Positions 52,948 to 62,914 of a DNA stretch of 64,000 nucleotides are shown here, in pieces. The DNA comes from GCA-016699835 sp964543905 (GTDB lineage: Bacteria; Planctomycetota; Phycisphaerae; Phycisphaerales; UBA1924), in the NCBI GenBank assembly GCA_964543905.1, contig CAZIZO010000015.1, positions 1 through 64,000 of the forward strand, given 5' to 3'. The translations under genes and the position numbers were made by a program. Under the pieces are notes generated by a model. That model was given only the letters and a program-made list of their open reading frames with translations. It did not search any database and was not told the origin of the DNA. Each line of letters starts with the position of its first letter. The first letter of the stretch is position 1.

Positions 52948-54474
52948 ATGAGTCGATCTCGAGCATTGGAGTTGGAGCGCTGCCCGCGAGGTTTGCGGGT
53001 GGGTCTTTGGCTCGCGGGGGTGTCGATTGTCTCGGCTGGGGGTTGCCAGTCGTATGAGCGCCGCCCGTTCGATCTTGCCCGTCACCACGCCGAGTTTCTC
53101 GAACGGTCGCCCGAGAGTCCTGAGGTCCGGCTCTTTGCCCAGACGCTCGCGGCGCGATCGACGGAGCACCAGGATGCTCCCACGCTCTTTGACCCGACCG
53201 ATGGCATCACGCGTGAAGAGGCAGAGGTCCTCGCGGTAGTGTTCAACGCCGAACTGCGGCTCGCTCGCCTCCGGGCCGGGGTCACCCGAGCCAGCGCGGA
53301 CGAGGCCGGGCTGTGGGAAGACCCGACGCTCGGCGTGGATCTCGTGCGCATCGTGGAGAGCACGCCCGAGCCGTGGAAAGTGTCTGTCGGCGTGGGGCTC
53401 ACGATCCCGATCTCCGGACGACTCGGAATCGAGAAGGAGCGGGCCGGCGCCGAGCACGCGGTGGAGTTGGCCCGGATTGCGCAGCGCGAGTGGCTGGTGC
53501 GGATGTCTGTTCGTCGAGCCTGGTGCGAATGGTCGGCGATCCACGCGAAGATCGCGGTCATGCGAGACTTTGTGTCCCGCATCAGCCAGATCCTGTCGGT
53601 GGTGGACATGATGGAGCAGGCTGGCGAAATGACCCGGGCCGAAGCGAGGCTCTTTCGCATCGAGAAGGCGACGAAGGAGGCCGACTTGGTGGTGCTGGAA
53701 ACGAGGGCTCGAGAGACGGAACTCGCTTTGCGACAACTGATGGGGTTGTCACCCAGCGCTCCGCTCGAACTCCGCTCGTCGGGCGTCGGGCCCATGCGAT
53801 CCACGGAGCGATCCACTCCCGGACTCGAAGAGTTGGAGCGGCGGAATCCGGCATTGATCGTGGCGATCTTGGAGCACGAGGTCGCCGAGAGGTCTCTGGA
53901 GTATGAGATTCGAAAGCAGTATCCCGATCTTCATATCGGGCCCGGGCTCGGACGAGAGGACGCGCACGAGCAGGTGCTGTTCGGGCTTTCGCTGCCCCTT
54001 CCGATCCTGAACGCCAACCGCCGGGGCATCGCTGAGGCCAGCGCGAAGCGCGAACTGGCCCGAGCCGCGGTCGGAGCGACGCTCGAGCAGACGATGGCGT
54101 CGCTGCACGCCGCCGAGGTTCGGCTTGCGGCGGCTTCGCGTCGGCGATGGACCTTGGAGTCGGACGTCGTGCCTCTGGTCGACGCGCAGTACAGCGACGC
54201 GCGTGCGTTGGCCCGACTTGGAGAGGTCCATGCGCTCGTGCTGCTCGAGAGTCTGACTCGTCAGCAGGAGGCGAAGGTGGGGCTGGTGGAGGCCGCCCGT
54301 GACGAGGCGCTGGCGGTGGTGGAACTCGATGAGATCATGGGGCCGGAGCGTTCGGGGGTTGAGGTCGATCTCCGTGCAATCACCGGCCGGACGCAGTTCA
54401 ACGGTTCGAGCGGGGCTCCGCGTCCTGGGGTCATGCCCTCATCCTCGCCTTCGGTCGAGGGTCCTGGCCGCTGA
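52948..54474 (+). CDS. Outer-membrane factor of a heavy-metal RND system
   Basis: This TolC/CzcC-like protein would form the outer-membrane tunnel. The 508-residue product starts after GGAG with a lipobox (SAGGC at about 33), so it is probably a lipoprotein. Long helical regions typical of the family follow: REEAEVLAVVFNAELR, EQAGEMTRAEARLFRIE, and LPLPILNANRRG before the second half. It is the first gene of the efflux operon; the adaptor follows 24 bases later. Confidence 0.88.
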   Translation: MSRSRALELERCPRGLRVGLWLAGVSIVSAGGCQSYERRPFDLARHHAEFLERSPESPEVRLFAQTLAARSTEHQDAPTLFDPTDGITREEAEVLAVVFNAELRLARLRAGVTRASADEAGLWEDPTLGVDLVRIVESTPEPWKVSVGVGLTIPISGRLGIEKERAGAEHAVELARIAQREWLVRMSVRRAWCEWSAIHAKIAVMRDFVSRISQILSVVDMMEQAGEMTRAEARLFRIEKATKEADLVVLETRARETELALRQLMGLSPSAPLELRSSGVGPMRSTERSTPGLEELERRNPALIVAILEHEVAERSLEYEIRKQYPDLHIGPGLGREDAHEQVLFGLSLPLPILNANRRGIAEASAKRELARAAVGATLEQTMASLHAAEVRLAAASRRRWTLESDVVPLVDAQYSDARALARLGEVHALVLLESLTRQQEAKVGLVEAARDEALAVVELDEIMGPERSGVEVDLRAITGRTQFNGSSGAPRPGVMPSSSPSVEGPGR

Positions 54475-54498
54475 ATGGTTCAACGCAAGGAAATACCC

Positions 54499-55911
54499 AT
54501 GCAGATATCGACGGTGAGACTTTGCAGAACATGGCTTGCGGGCGGGCTCGCACTGTGCGTGCCAGTTGTGCTGCCGATGATCGGATGCGACAAGAAAGAA
54601 GTCGCTCATGCGACGGACGATGGACACGCCCATGAGGATGCGACGGGGGCGGGTTCGGACGAGCGCGGGCGGGCGATGCCCACCAACCGAGTCGATATTC
54701 CTCCGTCCGTCCGTCGGAATCTGGGGATCACGTTTGCGAAGGTTGAGACTCGCAACGTGGCGCAGACGCTTCGAGTCCCGGGACGCTTCGAACTCTCGCC
54801 CACGGCCCGGCGGGAGTATCGCACGCCGCTGGCGGGACGGGTTGAGGTCCTGGTGAGCCAATACCAGAGTGTGGAGCCGGGCACGCCGCTGTATCGAGTG
54901 GATTCCGCGGCCTGGCGAGACCTTCACGAGCAGATCACGGCCGTCGAGGCTCGCGTGGATTCGATGGGTCCGCTGCGGGAAGCCCACCGGAGGCACGAGC
55001 AGAGCCTCGCGGAAAAGGTGGCGTTGTGGCAGGAGCGTCTGAAGCAACTCGAAGAACTGCGCGTCGCGGGCGGCGGGAGCGCGGCGCAGTTCACGGAGGC
55101 CCGTGCCACGCTGAACGCCACCCAGGCCGAACTCGCCGACGTCATGGAGAAGGATGCGGAACTCCAAGCGCAGCAGAAGCAGGCCGAGGCCGAGTTGCGC
55201 TCGCTGAGATCCAGGCACGGGCTGCTGGTGCTGAGCGGAAACTGCGGTGACCCGCACGAGGGGCTGGAGGCGGGGAGCGGATATCTGGTGTGTGCTGTCG
55301 CCCGTGGCGTGGTGGAATCGCTCGGGATCACGCCGGGCGGCCTGGCGGAAGAGAATGGGCACATCGTGACCGTCGTGCAGCCGGAGCATGTCCGATTTCG
55401 GGCCCGGGGGCTGCAGTCGGACCTCGGGCGATTGAGGGACGGCTTGCCCGCGACGATCGTTCCGCCGCAGGGTGGGAGCATGAGCGCCCAGGAGGCGATG
55501 CGGGGGACCTTGCAGATCGGGCTCACCGCGGATGCCGATGAACGCACGATCGACCTTGTGGTGGTCCCTCGGGTGCGGGCCAGTTGGGCTCGAGCGGGGG
55601 TGTCGGCACATCTGGAGGTGACGCTCGCGGGAGGCGACGAGGAACTCGCGATCCCGCTGTCGGCGGTCGTGCGCGACGGGACGCAGGCGATCATCTTCCG
55701 TCGCGATCCGTCCAACCCGGACAAGGTGATTCGAATGGACGCCGATCTGGGGGTATCCGACGGACGTTGGGTGGTGATCGCGAGTGGTGTCAAGGAGGGA
55801 GATGAGGTCGTTGTGGGCGGGAACTTCCAGTTGATGCTCGCCACGAGCGGCACGGCGCAGAAGGGCGGGCACTTCCACTCCGACGGGACCTTCCACGAGG
55901 AGGGACACTAG
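54499..55911 (+). CDS. Periplasmic adaptor of a heavy-metal RND system
   Basis: The ATG at 54499 follows AAGGA; a longer frame exists from 54475. The 470-residue product has a lipobox (MIGC), then a His-rich segment (HAHEDATGAG region) that may bind metal. It has the adaptor layout: GRVEVLVSQYQSVEPGTPLY lipoyl half, a long coiled coil (about 150-240), and C-terminal beta barrel with VVIASGVKEGDEVVVGG. It closes with another His-rich tail (GHFHSDGTFHEEGH). The pump gene starts two bases later. Confidence 0.9.
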   Translation: MQISTVRLCRTWLAGGLALCVPVVLPMIGCDKKEVAHATDDGHAHEDATGAGSDERGRAMPTNRVDIPPSVRRNLGITFAKVETRNVAQTLRVPGRFELSPTARREYRTPLAGRVEVLVSQYQSVEPGTPLYRVDSAAWRDLHEQITAVEARVDSMGPLREAHRRHEQSLAEKVALWQERLKQLEELRVAGGGSAAQFTEARATLNATQAELADVMEKDAELQAQQKQAEAELRSLRSRHGLLVLSGNCGDPHEGLEAGSGYLVCAVARGVVESLGITPGGLAEENGHIVTVVQPEHVRFRARGLQSDLGRLRDGLPATIVPPQGGSMSAQEAMRGTLQIGLTADADERTIDLVVVPRVRASWARAGVSAHLEVTLAGGDEELAIPLSAVVRDGTQAIIFRRDPSNPDKVIRMDADLGVSDGRWVVIASGVKEGDEVVVGGNFQLMLATSGTAQKGGHFHSDGTFHEEGH

Positions 55912-55913
55912 AC

Positions 55914-58900
55914 ATGCTTGCCGGGCTCATCGCGTTTTCTCTCCGACAGTCCTCGCTGGTCGTGGTGCTCGCGGGGCTGCTGCTCGTGTTCGCGGGCTTC
56001 AAAGTCAAGGACATGCCTGTCGACGTGTTTCCGGAACTGAACGCGCCGACGGTGGTCATCATGACCGAGGCGGGAGGGCTCGCGGCCGACGAGGTGGAAC
56101 TCAACGTCACGTTCCCGATCGAGACGTCCGTGAATGGCTTGCCCGGGGCGAGGCGGGTGCGGAGCGCTTCGGCGACAAGTTTGTCGATCGTGTGGGTCGA
56201 GTTCGACTGGGGAACGGACATCTATCGCGCACGTCAACTCGTCAGCGAGCGGCTTTCGGGGGTTCGTGGTTCACTCCCGCCGAACGCCCACGCCGAGATC
56301 ACGCCGATTACCAGCATCACGGGCGAGATCATGCTCATGGCCTTGTCGAGCCCCGACGGAACGGTGAGCCCGCTGGACTTGCGATCGTTCGCGGAGTTTG
56401 ACTTGCGCAACAAGTTGTTGGCCGTGCCGGGCGTGGCGCAGGTCGTCGCGATCGGTGGTGAACTTCCGCAGTATCAGATCAATGTCAAGCAGGACCAACT
56501 GGCCTTGTACGGGCTGACGATCTCGGACGTCGTCGAGGCCGCGAAGGGCGCGCACTCGACCGCGAGTGCGGGGTATGTCCCCAACTGGGAGAGCCAGGAA
56601 CTTCCGATCCGGCAGATGGCCCGCGTGACCAGCGAGGAAGACATCAAGAACACCCTCGTGCGGTATCACAAGGGCGCCGCGATCACGATCGGGCAGGTCG
56701 CCGATGTTCAACTGGGGCCCGCGCCCAAGCGTGGCACGGCGGCCGATCGCGCCATGCCGGCGGTCGTGATCAGCGTGCAGAAGACTCCGGGGACCAACAC
56801 GCTCAACATGACCAAGGCGATCGACCAGGTCCTGGATCAAGTGGAGAAGACCATTCCAAAGGGGATGGTCCTGAACCGCGATCCCTTCCGGGCCGCGCGA
56901 TTCATCGAGCGGAGCGTGAACAACGTCGTGCGGGTCTTGATCGAGGCGAGCGTGATCGTCGCGGTGATCCTGATCCTGTTCCTGCTCAACGTGCGGGCGA
57001 CGATCGTGACGCTCACGGCCTTGCCGCTCTCGCTCGCCGTGGCGGTCCTGATCCTGTGGGCGTGGGGACTGTCGATCAATGTGATGACGCTGGGGGGCCT
57101 GGCGGTGGCGATCGGCGAACTGGTCGATGATGCCATCATCGACGTGGAGAACGTTCTGCGTCGGCTGAAGGACAACGCCGCGCTGAACGCGTCGGCACGC
57201 AAGCCGCTCGTCGAGGTGATCTACACCGCCAGCAACGAGATTCGCTCCTCGGTGGTCTTTGCCACCGTCATCATCTGCATGGTCTTTGTGCCGCTGTTGT
57301 TCCTTCAGGGGCTCGAAGGGCGGTTTTTCCAGCCGCTGGGGATCGCGTACATCGTCTCCATCATGGCCTCGCTGGTCGTCGCGCTCACGGTGACCCCCGC
57401 GCTGTGCAAATGGCTGTTTGGGGGCGTCTACGCCAACTCGGCGGCGAGTCGCCGAGCCCACCATGATGGCGGGCTTGTGCGATGGCTCAAGCGTCGATAT
57501 GAGCCGGCGCTCCGCGTGAGTCTCCGACATCGTGGCCTGGTGCTCGCCGGCGCAGGCACGCTCACCGCCGCAGCGCTGCTCCTGGTGTCCACGTTCGGCA
57601 CCTCGTTTCTTCCCGCGTTCAAGGAGGGGACGTTCACGGTCTTCTTGCTCGCGCCGCCGGGGACGTCCTTGATCGAAAGCAACCGGTTGGCGGCGGGGGT
57701 GGAGTCGCAGTTCGCGAGCATCGAAGGAGTGCAGAGCGTGACGCGGCGCACCGGGCGCGCCGAGCGGGACGAGCATGCCGAACCGGTGAGCAGTTCCGAA
57801 ATCGAAGTGACCATGATGCCGGGCGTGGATCAGGACTCGGTCCGGGACCAGATCGACCGAATCATCGCCAACATCCCCGGAATCACCACGATGGTGGGCC
57901 AGCCCATCGAGCATCGCCTGAGCCACGTCTTGTCGGGAACTCCGGCCGCCATCGCGATCAACGTCTATGGCGACGACCTGAACGTCCTCCGTTCACTCGC
58001 CAAAGAGATCGAGGCGGCGATCAAGTCTGTCCCGGGCACGCGCGATGTGGCGGCCAATCGCGAGGTCATGATCACCTCGCTCCCGATTCGATACCGTCCG
58101 CAGGACCTTGTCGCCGTGGGGCTCACTCCCGCATCCGCCGCACAGCAGGTGCAGCAGGCGTTGTACGGCGAGACGGTGGCGGAGGTGAATCGCGGCGTCC
58201 GCCGGTACGAGATGGTGGTGCGTCTTGCCGAGAGTGAGCGGGAGCGGATCGACCAGATCATGGACCTGCAACTCCGCGGCGCGGGCGGCGCGATCGTGCG
58301 ATTGCGGGAGGTGGCCGACATCGGTCCCGAGAAGACCAGCAACCTCATTGCGAGAGAGAACGCCCAGCGCAAGGCGGTCATCTCGACCAACGTCGCCGAC
58401 GGTTACAACCTCGGCCAACTCGTCGCCCAAGTCCGTGCGAAGGTGGACCCCATCGTGCAGCGAGCGGGATATGCCGTGCACTATGGGGGGCAGTTCGAAG
58501 CCCAGCAGTCGGCGAGCCGCACGATTCTGGTCATGGGCGCGGGCGTGGCGGTTCTCATGTTCCTTCTGCTGCACCTCTCGACGGGAAAGACGCGAGTCGC
58601 ACTGCTCGTGATGCTCAACTTGCCGCTGGCATTGATCGGGGGCATCGTCGCGATCTTCGTGACCGAAAGCCCGTCGCTGATCGGCAACGCGCTCTCACTC
58701 GTCGGACTCTCGGCCCACCGATACACCGCGCCGGTGATCTCCATCGCGAGCATGGTCGGATTCGTGACGCTTTTCGGGATTGCGGTTCGCAACGGAATCC
58801 TCCTCGTCAATCACTACGACCATCTGCGAGAACGCGAGAACACGTCCATGGCGGATGCCATCATGCAAGGGTCGTTGGAGCGGCTTGTACCGATCCTGAT

Positions 58901-59153
58901 GACGGCACTCGCGGCGATGCTCGGGTTGGTGCCGCTCGCGCTCGCCAAGAACAAGCCGGGCAGCGAGTTGCTTGCCCCGCTCGCGATCGTCGTGCTTGGC
59001 GGACTCATCTCGTCGACGGTCCTCAATCTTTTCGTTGTCCCCGCCGGATATGCGTTGGCGTTTCGAGTCCCGCGGCCCGAAGCGAACCGACCGGGCGTGC
59101 TCGCCCGCCTCGTGTCTCGTGCGAGATCCCAATCTCGCTCCGCCACCCCTTAG
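55914..59153 (+). CDS. Heavy-metal efflux RND pump, CusA/CzcA type
   Basis: The 1079-residue product has twelve membrane spans and two large periplasmic loops. The N-terminus (MLAGLIAFSLRQSSLVVVLAG) and DMPVDVFPELNAPTVVI block are typical of HME-RND pumps. The TM4 signature reads AIGELVDDAIIDVENV, closer to the AIG-x3-D class linked to monovalent Cu/Ag pumps than the DFG class of Zn/Co/Cd pumps, but Asp replaces the usual small residue after D. The substrate is therefore not certain. It follows the adaptor by two bases and precedes a His-rich lipoprotein. Confidence 0.93.
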   Translation: MLAGLIAFSLRQSSLVVVLAGLLLVFAGFKVKDMPVDVFPELNAPTVVIMTEAGGLAADEVELNVTFPIETSVNGLPGARRVRSASATSLSIVWVEFDWGTDIYRARQLVSERLSGVRGSLPPNAHAEITPITSITGEIMLMALSSPDGTVSPLDLRSFAEFDLRNKLLAVPGVAQVVAIGGELPQYQINVKQDQLALYGLTISDVVEAAKGAHSTASAGYVPNWESQELPIRQMARVTSEEDIKNTLVRYHKGAAITIGQVADVQLGPAPKRGTAADRAMPAVVISVQKTPGTNTLNMTKAIDQVLDQVEKTIPKGMVLNRDPFRAARFIERSVNNVVRVLIEASVIVAVILILFLLNVRATIVTLTALPLSLAVAVLILWAWGLSINVMTLGGLAVAIGELVDDAIIDVENVLRRLKDNAALNASARKPLVEVIYTASNEIRSSVVFATVIICMVFVPLLFLQGLEGRFFQPLGIAYIVSIMASLVVALTVTPALCKWLFGGVYANSAASRRAHHDGGLVRWLKRRYEPALRVSLRHRGLVLAGAGTLTAAALLLVSTFGTSFLPAFKEGTFTVFLLAPPGTSLIESNRLAAGVESQFASIEGVQSVTRRTGRAERDEHAEPVSSSEIEVTMMPGVDQDSVRDQIDRIIANIPGITTMVGQPIEHRLSHVLSGTPAAIAINVYGDDLNVLRSLAKEIEAAIKSVPGTRDVAANREVMITSLPIRYRPQDLVAVGLTPASAAQQVQQALYGETVAEVNRGVRRYEMVVRLAESERERIDQIMDLQLRGAGGAIVRLREVADIGPEKTSNLIARENAQRKAVISTNVADGYNLGQLVAQVRAKVDPIVQRAGYAVHYGGQFEAQQSASRTILVMGAGVAVLMFLLLHLSTGKTRVALLVMLNLPLALIGGIVAIFVTESPSLIGNALSLVGLSAHRYTAPVISIASMVGFVTLFGIAVRNGILLVNHYDHLRERENTSMADAIMQGSLERLVPILMTALAAMLGLVPLALAKNKPGSELLAPLAIVVLGGLISSTVLNLFVVPAGYALAFRVPRPEANRPGVLARLVSRARSQSRSATP

Positions 59154-59169
59154 AACAGGAGACTCTTCG

Positions 59170-59706
59170 ATGTCGTCGTTTCGATTGTTTGCTCATGTGT
59201 CCGTCGTTTCCTTCGTCTTCATCGCCGTCCAGTTTAGCGGCTGCGAGAAAAAGCCTGAGCCGACCAAGCCCGCGGCGAGTGCACAAGCAAAGCCCGACGA
59301 TCACGCCCACGGCGTGGGCGACGGGCATGAGCATGCGGCTCCATCCTCCGGCAGTCCCTCAGAGTCGCACGGTGGTGACGCGCACGGCCCCACCACAGAC
59401 CTCGGTGACCAAACCGCCGACGGATTCGGGATCAAGGCTTCACGCGACGGGGGCGTGACGCCCGGCAAGGACGCGCCGGTGGACGTTTGGGTGACCTCCG
59501 GTTCCGCCAAAGTTGCCGCCGTGCGATTCTGGATCGGTACGCGGGACGCCAAGGGATCCGTGCGGGCCAAGGCCGAACTGGAGAAGGACAACTGGCACAC
59601 CCATGTCGAGGTCCCGAATCCGCTTCCACCCGATAGCATGCTGTGGGTCGAGGTCGAATCGGAGGGGGGCAAGAAGACCGTCGTGGGCTTCGATCTCAAG
59701 TTGTGA
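59170..59706 (+). CDS. His-rich lipoprotein of the efflux operon
   Basis: The ATG follows AGGAGA. The 178-residue product has a lipobox near residue 25 (FSGC), then a His/Asp/Gly-rich stretch (DDHAHGVGDGHEHAA) and a C-terminal beta domain with VRFWIGTRDAKG and HTHVEVPNPLP. It lies 16 bases after the pump gene, so it is surely part of the operon. A periplasmic metal buffer or chaperone is a reasonable guess. Confidence 0.85.
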   Translation: MSSFRLFAHVSVVSFVFIAVQFSGCEKKPEPTKPAASAQAKPDDHAHGVGDGHEHAAPSSGSPSESHGGDAHGPTTDLGDQTADGFGIKASRDGGVTPGKDAPVDVWVTSGSAKVAAVRFWIGTRDAKGSVRAKAELEKDNWHTHVEVPNPLPPDSMLWVEVESEGGKKTVVGFDLKL

Positions 59707-59907
59707 CGAGGTGCCCTGCGTCTCCTACCCATTCCAGCCTCCATGAGGCACGGACTATCGAAGCCGGCCGTCACGCCGAATGGGATCGCATGTGGCGGCC
59801 AGGCCCGTCCCGAGCACCAGCCCGCGGCGATGCCACGGTGGGACGCCAGGCCATCGAGTCGGGAACAAAATGGCCTGCGGAGAAACGACCGCTCTGCGAG
59901 GAGCCGG

Positions 59908-60849
59908 TCAGACGTAGCCAAGCCGGCGCAAGTCGTCGATCGGCTCATCGAAACTGCAACTCCCGAAGGAGAGCGCGAAGGTTTCGCGGACTCGGGCGAT
60001 GTCCGTCACGGTGAGCAGTTCACCCTTCCACCCGATCACTTCTTCGGCAATCTTGAAGTCCGCCGGGTCTTCCCCGCGCAAGATGGCCTTGGTGCAGTCG
60101 ATGTCGCAACGTGTGCAGCGACAGAGTGCGGCGGCGAGAAAGAGATTCAGGAATCCGTGCATCGTGTGGCACGCCGAGTCTTTCTCGTAGGTCAGGCGAT
60201 AACTCCCACGCACGGGATGGTGCAGCCCCGCGGTCGCCTTGAATGGGACGTCCGCCGACGAACAGGCATGCAGGAACGAAGCCACCTCGTCGCTCGTCGG
60301 AAATGCATTGCCCACCACGCCGCCTGTTCGAATCTTGGCGGCGGCTTGTTCACCGGCCAAGGCCGCCACGAAGCCACGGCAATCCGTGGTCACGGGAAAC
60401 TCAAACGCCGGGAAGAGGTCCTCGGGAATCTCGTCGAGCGCGCGATCGATCTGCTGCACGTCCGTCACTTTCAACTCGATCATGTCGATGCGGGCAAGTC
60501 CATGGCGCTCGTCGGCGTGCCTGGCGTTGAAGGCGTCGATTCGGTCGAGGTCGCTCGCCAGCGTGCCGTCGATCAGCGCGGAAATCGACCACGGGCCGGC
60601 GGCGTCGGCCTGCTCGCGATACCCGCTGCGGGCAAAGGTGCCCGGAAAGAGCGGCGACGCGTCCTTCTCGAACTCGTCCAGGCGTGAAACGGGGCAGATG
60701 AACCGAGCGAGCATCCACTCGTGATCGCCGATCCGGGCACGGTTATACATCTCGACCGCGGCGGACATGCCCAACTTCGCGGGCGGGAAGAGCCCGGCGT
60801 AGTCGATGATCTCGGTGAGCAACGTGCGGAGGCTTCGCGTCGGGCCCAT
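59908..60849 (-). CDS. Conserved protein of unknown function
   Basis: The 313-residue product begins RTLLTEIIDYAGLFPPAKLGM, a pattern I recall from uncharacterised proteins across actinobacteria and planctomycetes. It contains EFPVTTDCRGFVAAL, AKIRTGGVVGNAFPT and GLHHPVRGSY, which resembles a TIM-barrel-like alternation, plus a C-terminal Cys cluster (CRCTRCDIDC). No catalytic motif is clear. It starts 21 bases after the stop of the GT87-like gene and is probably cotranscribed with it. Confidence 0.75.
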   Translation of the reverse strand: MGPTRSLRTLLTEIIDYAGLFPPAKLGMSAAVEMYNRARIGDHEWMLARFICPVSRLDEFEKDASPLFPGTFARSGYREQADAAGPWSISALIDGTLASDLDRIDAFNARHADERHGLARIDMIELKVTDVQQIDRALDEIPEDLFPAFEFPVTTDCRGFVAALAGEQAAAKIRTGGVVGNAFPTSDEVASFLHACSSADVPFKATAGLHHPVRGSYRLTYEKDSACHTMHGFLNLFLAAALCRCTRCDIDCTKAILRGEDPADFKIAEEVIGWKGELLTVTDIARVRETFALSFGSCSFDEPIDDLRRLGYV

Positions 60850-60870
60850 GAAAAAGGATAGCGCACGCGT

Positions 60871-62202
60871 TCACATCCCGCGTGGTGCGGGCGAGAGCCG
60901 CTGCTCGCTCGCGATCGCCCTCGATTCCCGCAGCCCCGACGCGAGGAAGATGAGGAACATCGCCGTGAGGGCCCAACTGGCACCCCCGATCCAGCGCCAC
61001 GCGTGGAGCGCCGCCGAGTTGCCGCCGCCCGGGGGGAGCGTCAGGGCCAGCAGCAGCACCGCAAGCCCCAGCACGATCGGGAGCCTCGCGGTCCCCGGGC
61101 GGGCCCGGAGCACCAGTTGAGCCGCGGCGACAAAGACGGGGAACAGCAGGATCATGTGGCGTGCGGTGGTCTGCGGGCTGAACAGCAAGGCCGCCGTGAT
61201 GAGCCCGCACCACTCCAGCAGCACGATGGTCGATCGTGCGGGCACGCGATCGTCGTCGGTGAACAGGCGGCCGCGGAAGAGCGGCTGCCGATGTGCCGCA
61301 TACAAAGACCAGGCCACGACCAGGATCGCGATCGCGAGCACGCAGACCATCACGGGCATCACCCACGGCCCCATCTCCATCGCGTCCGCAACTCGGGCCC
61401 CGACGCTCGGGAAACTCACGCTGCGGATCCATTGGATCGGGTAGATGTTCGCGGCGACGCTCGCCGCTCCCTCCGCCGTCTGCCCCTGTGCCATCCGGTC
61501 CATGCCTTGGAATGCCGATTGAAGGTACGAGAGATTGGTCTCCCACCCGAAATACAGCGAAGGCAGGAACGCGAAAAACGCGATCGACGCGAGCATGGAG
61601 CCCGCCATCTTCCACCGCCCGCGCACGATGAGGTACGGCAAAAAGATCAACGCGAGGTACTTGATGTGGAACGCAAACCCCAGCACCGCGCCCGCGGCCC
61701 ACGGTCTTCGCTCCATCCAGCGCAGCCCCAGCACAAACGGGATGATGAGCAAGAAGTCGCACTGCCCCAGTTGTAGTTCCGCGACGATCTTGTCGGCGAG
61801 CAGGAGCCACGTCAGCGCCGCGACCGCCAGCCCGCCGTTTGGTTCGACGGGAAGCGAGAATCGCCGGCGCGTCTCTCCGGCGGCCAGAAACGTCGCCACG
61901 ATCATCAGCCCAATAGTCCCGAGTTTCCAAACCAGTGCCGCGGCGTTCGCGGGCAGGTGCGCGAGCGGCACCAGCAGCATCGCGAGGAGTGGGGGATAGA
62001 TGTAGCCGCCCCGACGAACATCCATGCCGTACAGGTTGCGTCCGTCCTTCGCGGCGACGGCCGCCTCATAGAAGCAGAAGAAATCGGACGCCTTGCCCTT
62101 GATCGCGGTTGTGACGGCGATCACGGTGAAGACCACGAGCAACCCGCCGAGGATCGCCCACAGCATCGTCCTCCAGGAAAGCGGGATGGTGAGGCGCGTC
62201 AT
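60871..62202 (-). CDS. GT87/DUF2029-like membrane glycosyltransferase
   Basis: The 443-residue product has about ten membrane helices. The DFFCFYEAAVAAKDGRNLYG and YIYPPLLAMLLVPLAHLP segments fit the GT87 (mannosyltransferase-like) family, as does the LQLGQCDFLLIIPFVLG segment. Such enzymes use polyprenyl-phosphate sugar donors at the membrane. The acceptor is unknown. It begins 15 bases after nuoI and runs into the conserved unknown. Confidence 0.85.
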   Translation of the reverse strand: MTRLTIPLSWRTMLWAILGGLLVVFTVIAVTTAIKGKASDFFCFYEAAVAAKDGRNLYGMDVRRGGYIYPPLLAMLLVPLAHLPANAAALVWKLGTIGLMIVATFLAAGETRRRFSLPVEPNGGLAVAALTWLLLADKIVAELQLGQCDFLLIIPFVLGLRWMERRPWAAGAVLGFAFHIKYLALIFLPYLIVRGRWKMAGSMLASIAFFAFLPSLYFGWETNLSYLQSAFQGMDRMAQGQTAEGAASVAANIYPIQWIRSVSFPSVGARVADAMEMGPWVMPVMVCVLAIAILVVAWSLYAAHRQPLFRGRLFTDDDRVPARSTIVLLEWCGLITAALLFSPQTTARHMILLFPVFVAAAQLVLRARPGTARLPIVLGLAVLLLALTLPPGGGNSAALHAWRWIGGASWALTAMFLIFLASGLRESRAIASEQRLSPAPRGM

Positions 62203-62217
62203 GCTCGGGGTCGCGCG

Positions 62218-62781
62218 TTACATCGGCTTCTTGCTGATCGTCACGTCGTACACATGCAGGAGTTTCTCCTTGTCGAAGACCATCTCCTGTCGGCTTCGAC
62301 CCACGATGTCGTACTCGGTCGTGAGTTCGATCGCGTCCACAGGGCACGCTTCCTCGCACATCCCGCAGTAGATGCAGCGCAGTTCGTCGATCTCGAACTT
62401 GGCCGGATATTTCTCCCGATCATCCCACGGCGCCTCGGCGGCCTCGATGTGGATGCATCGCGCGGGGCAGATCGTCGGGCACATCATGCACGCCACGCAT
62501 TTCACACGCCCCTGCTCGTCGCGATTCAGGCGATGCACCCCACGGAAGTTGCCGGCGTGCAACCCGCCCTCCAAGACCGGCAGGTCCTCTCGACGTTCCT
62601 CCGGATACTGCATCGTCCGGCTGAGTTTCTGCTGTCCCGGGAACTTGCTCGCGCCGAAAGAATGAAAGAAGTGACGCAGCGTCGTCCCAAAGCCCTTGAT
62701 GATCTCGGGCAGGTAGATGCTCTCCATCGCGTTGAGGGGTGCGGGGCGGATGTGGATGACGTCTTCTTCTCGGATCGCCAT
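62218..62781 (-). CDS. nuoI: NADH-quinone oxidoreductase subunit I
   Basis: NuoI carries the two [4Fe-4S] clusters N6a and N6b that pass electrons towards quinone. The 187-residue product has both: Cys95, 98, 101, 105 (CVACMMCPTICP) and Cys136, 139, 142, 146 (CIYCGMCEEACP). The N-terminal RHFFHSFGASKFPGQQKLS segment is typical of Complex I. No other nuo gene is adjacent; the upstream neighbour is divergent and unrelated. The RBS before 62781 is weak. Confidence 0.93.
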   Translation of the reverse strand: MAIREEDVIHIRPAPLNAMESIYLPEIIKGFGTTLRHFFHSFGASKFPGQQKLSRTMQYPEERREDLPVLEGGLHAGNFRGVHRLNRDEQGRVKCVACMMCPTICPARCIHIEAAEAPWDDREKYPAKFEIDELRCIYCGMCEEACPVDAIELTTEYDIVGRSRQEMVFDKEKLLHVYDVTISKKPM

Positions 62782-62914
62782 GGGGTGGAGTATACGTCCG
62801 CGAACATCCGGAGTTGGCAAGAAAGACTGGGCAGGGAGCGCCGACCACGCCGATTTCACTTCGCGATGGCTCCGACCGGCCTCGCGCGGCCCGTTCATTT
62901 GCTAGGATTCACGC

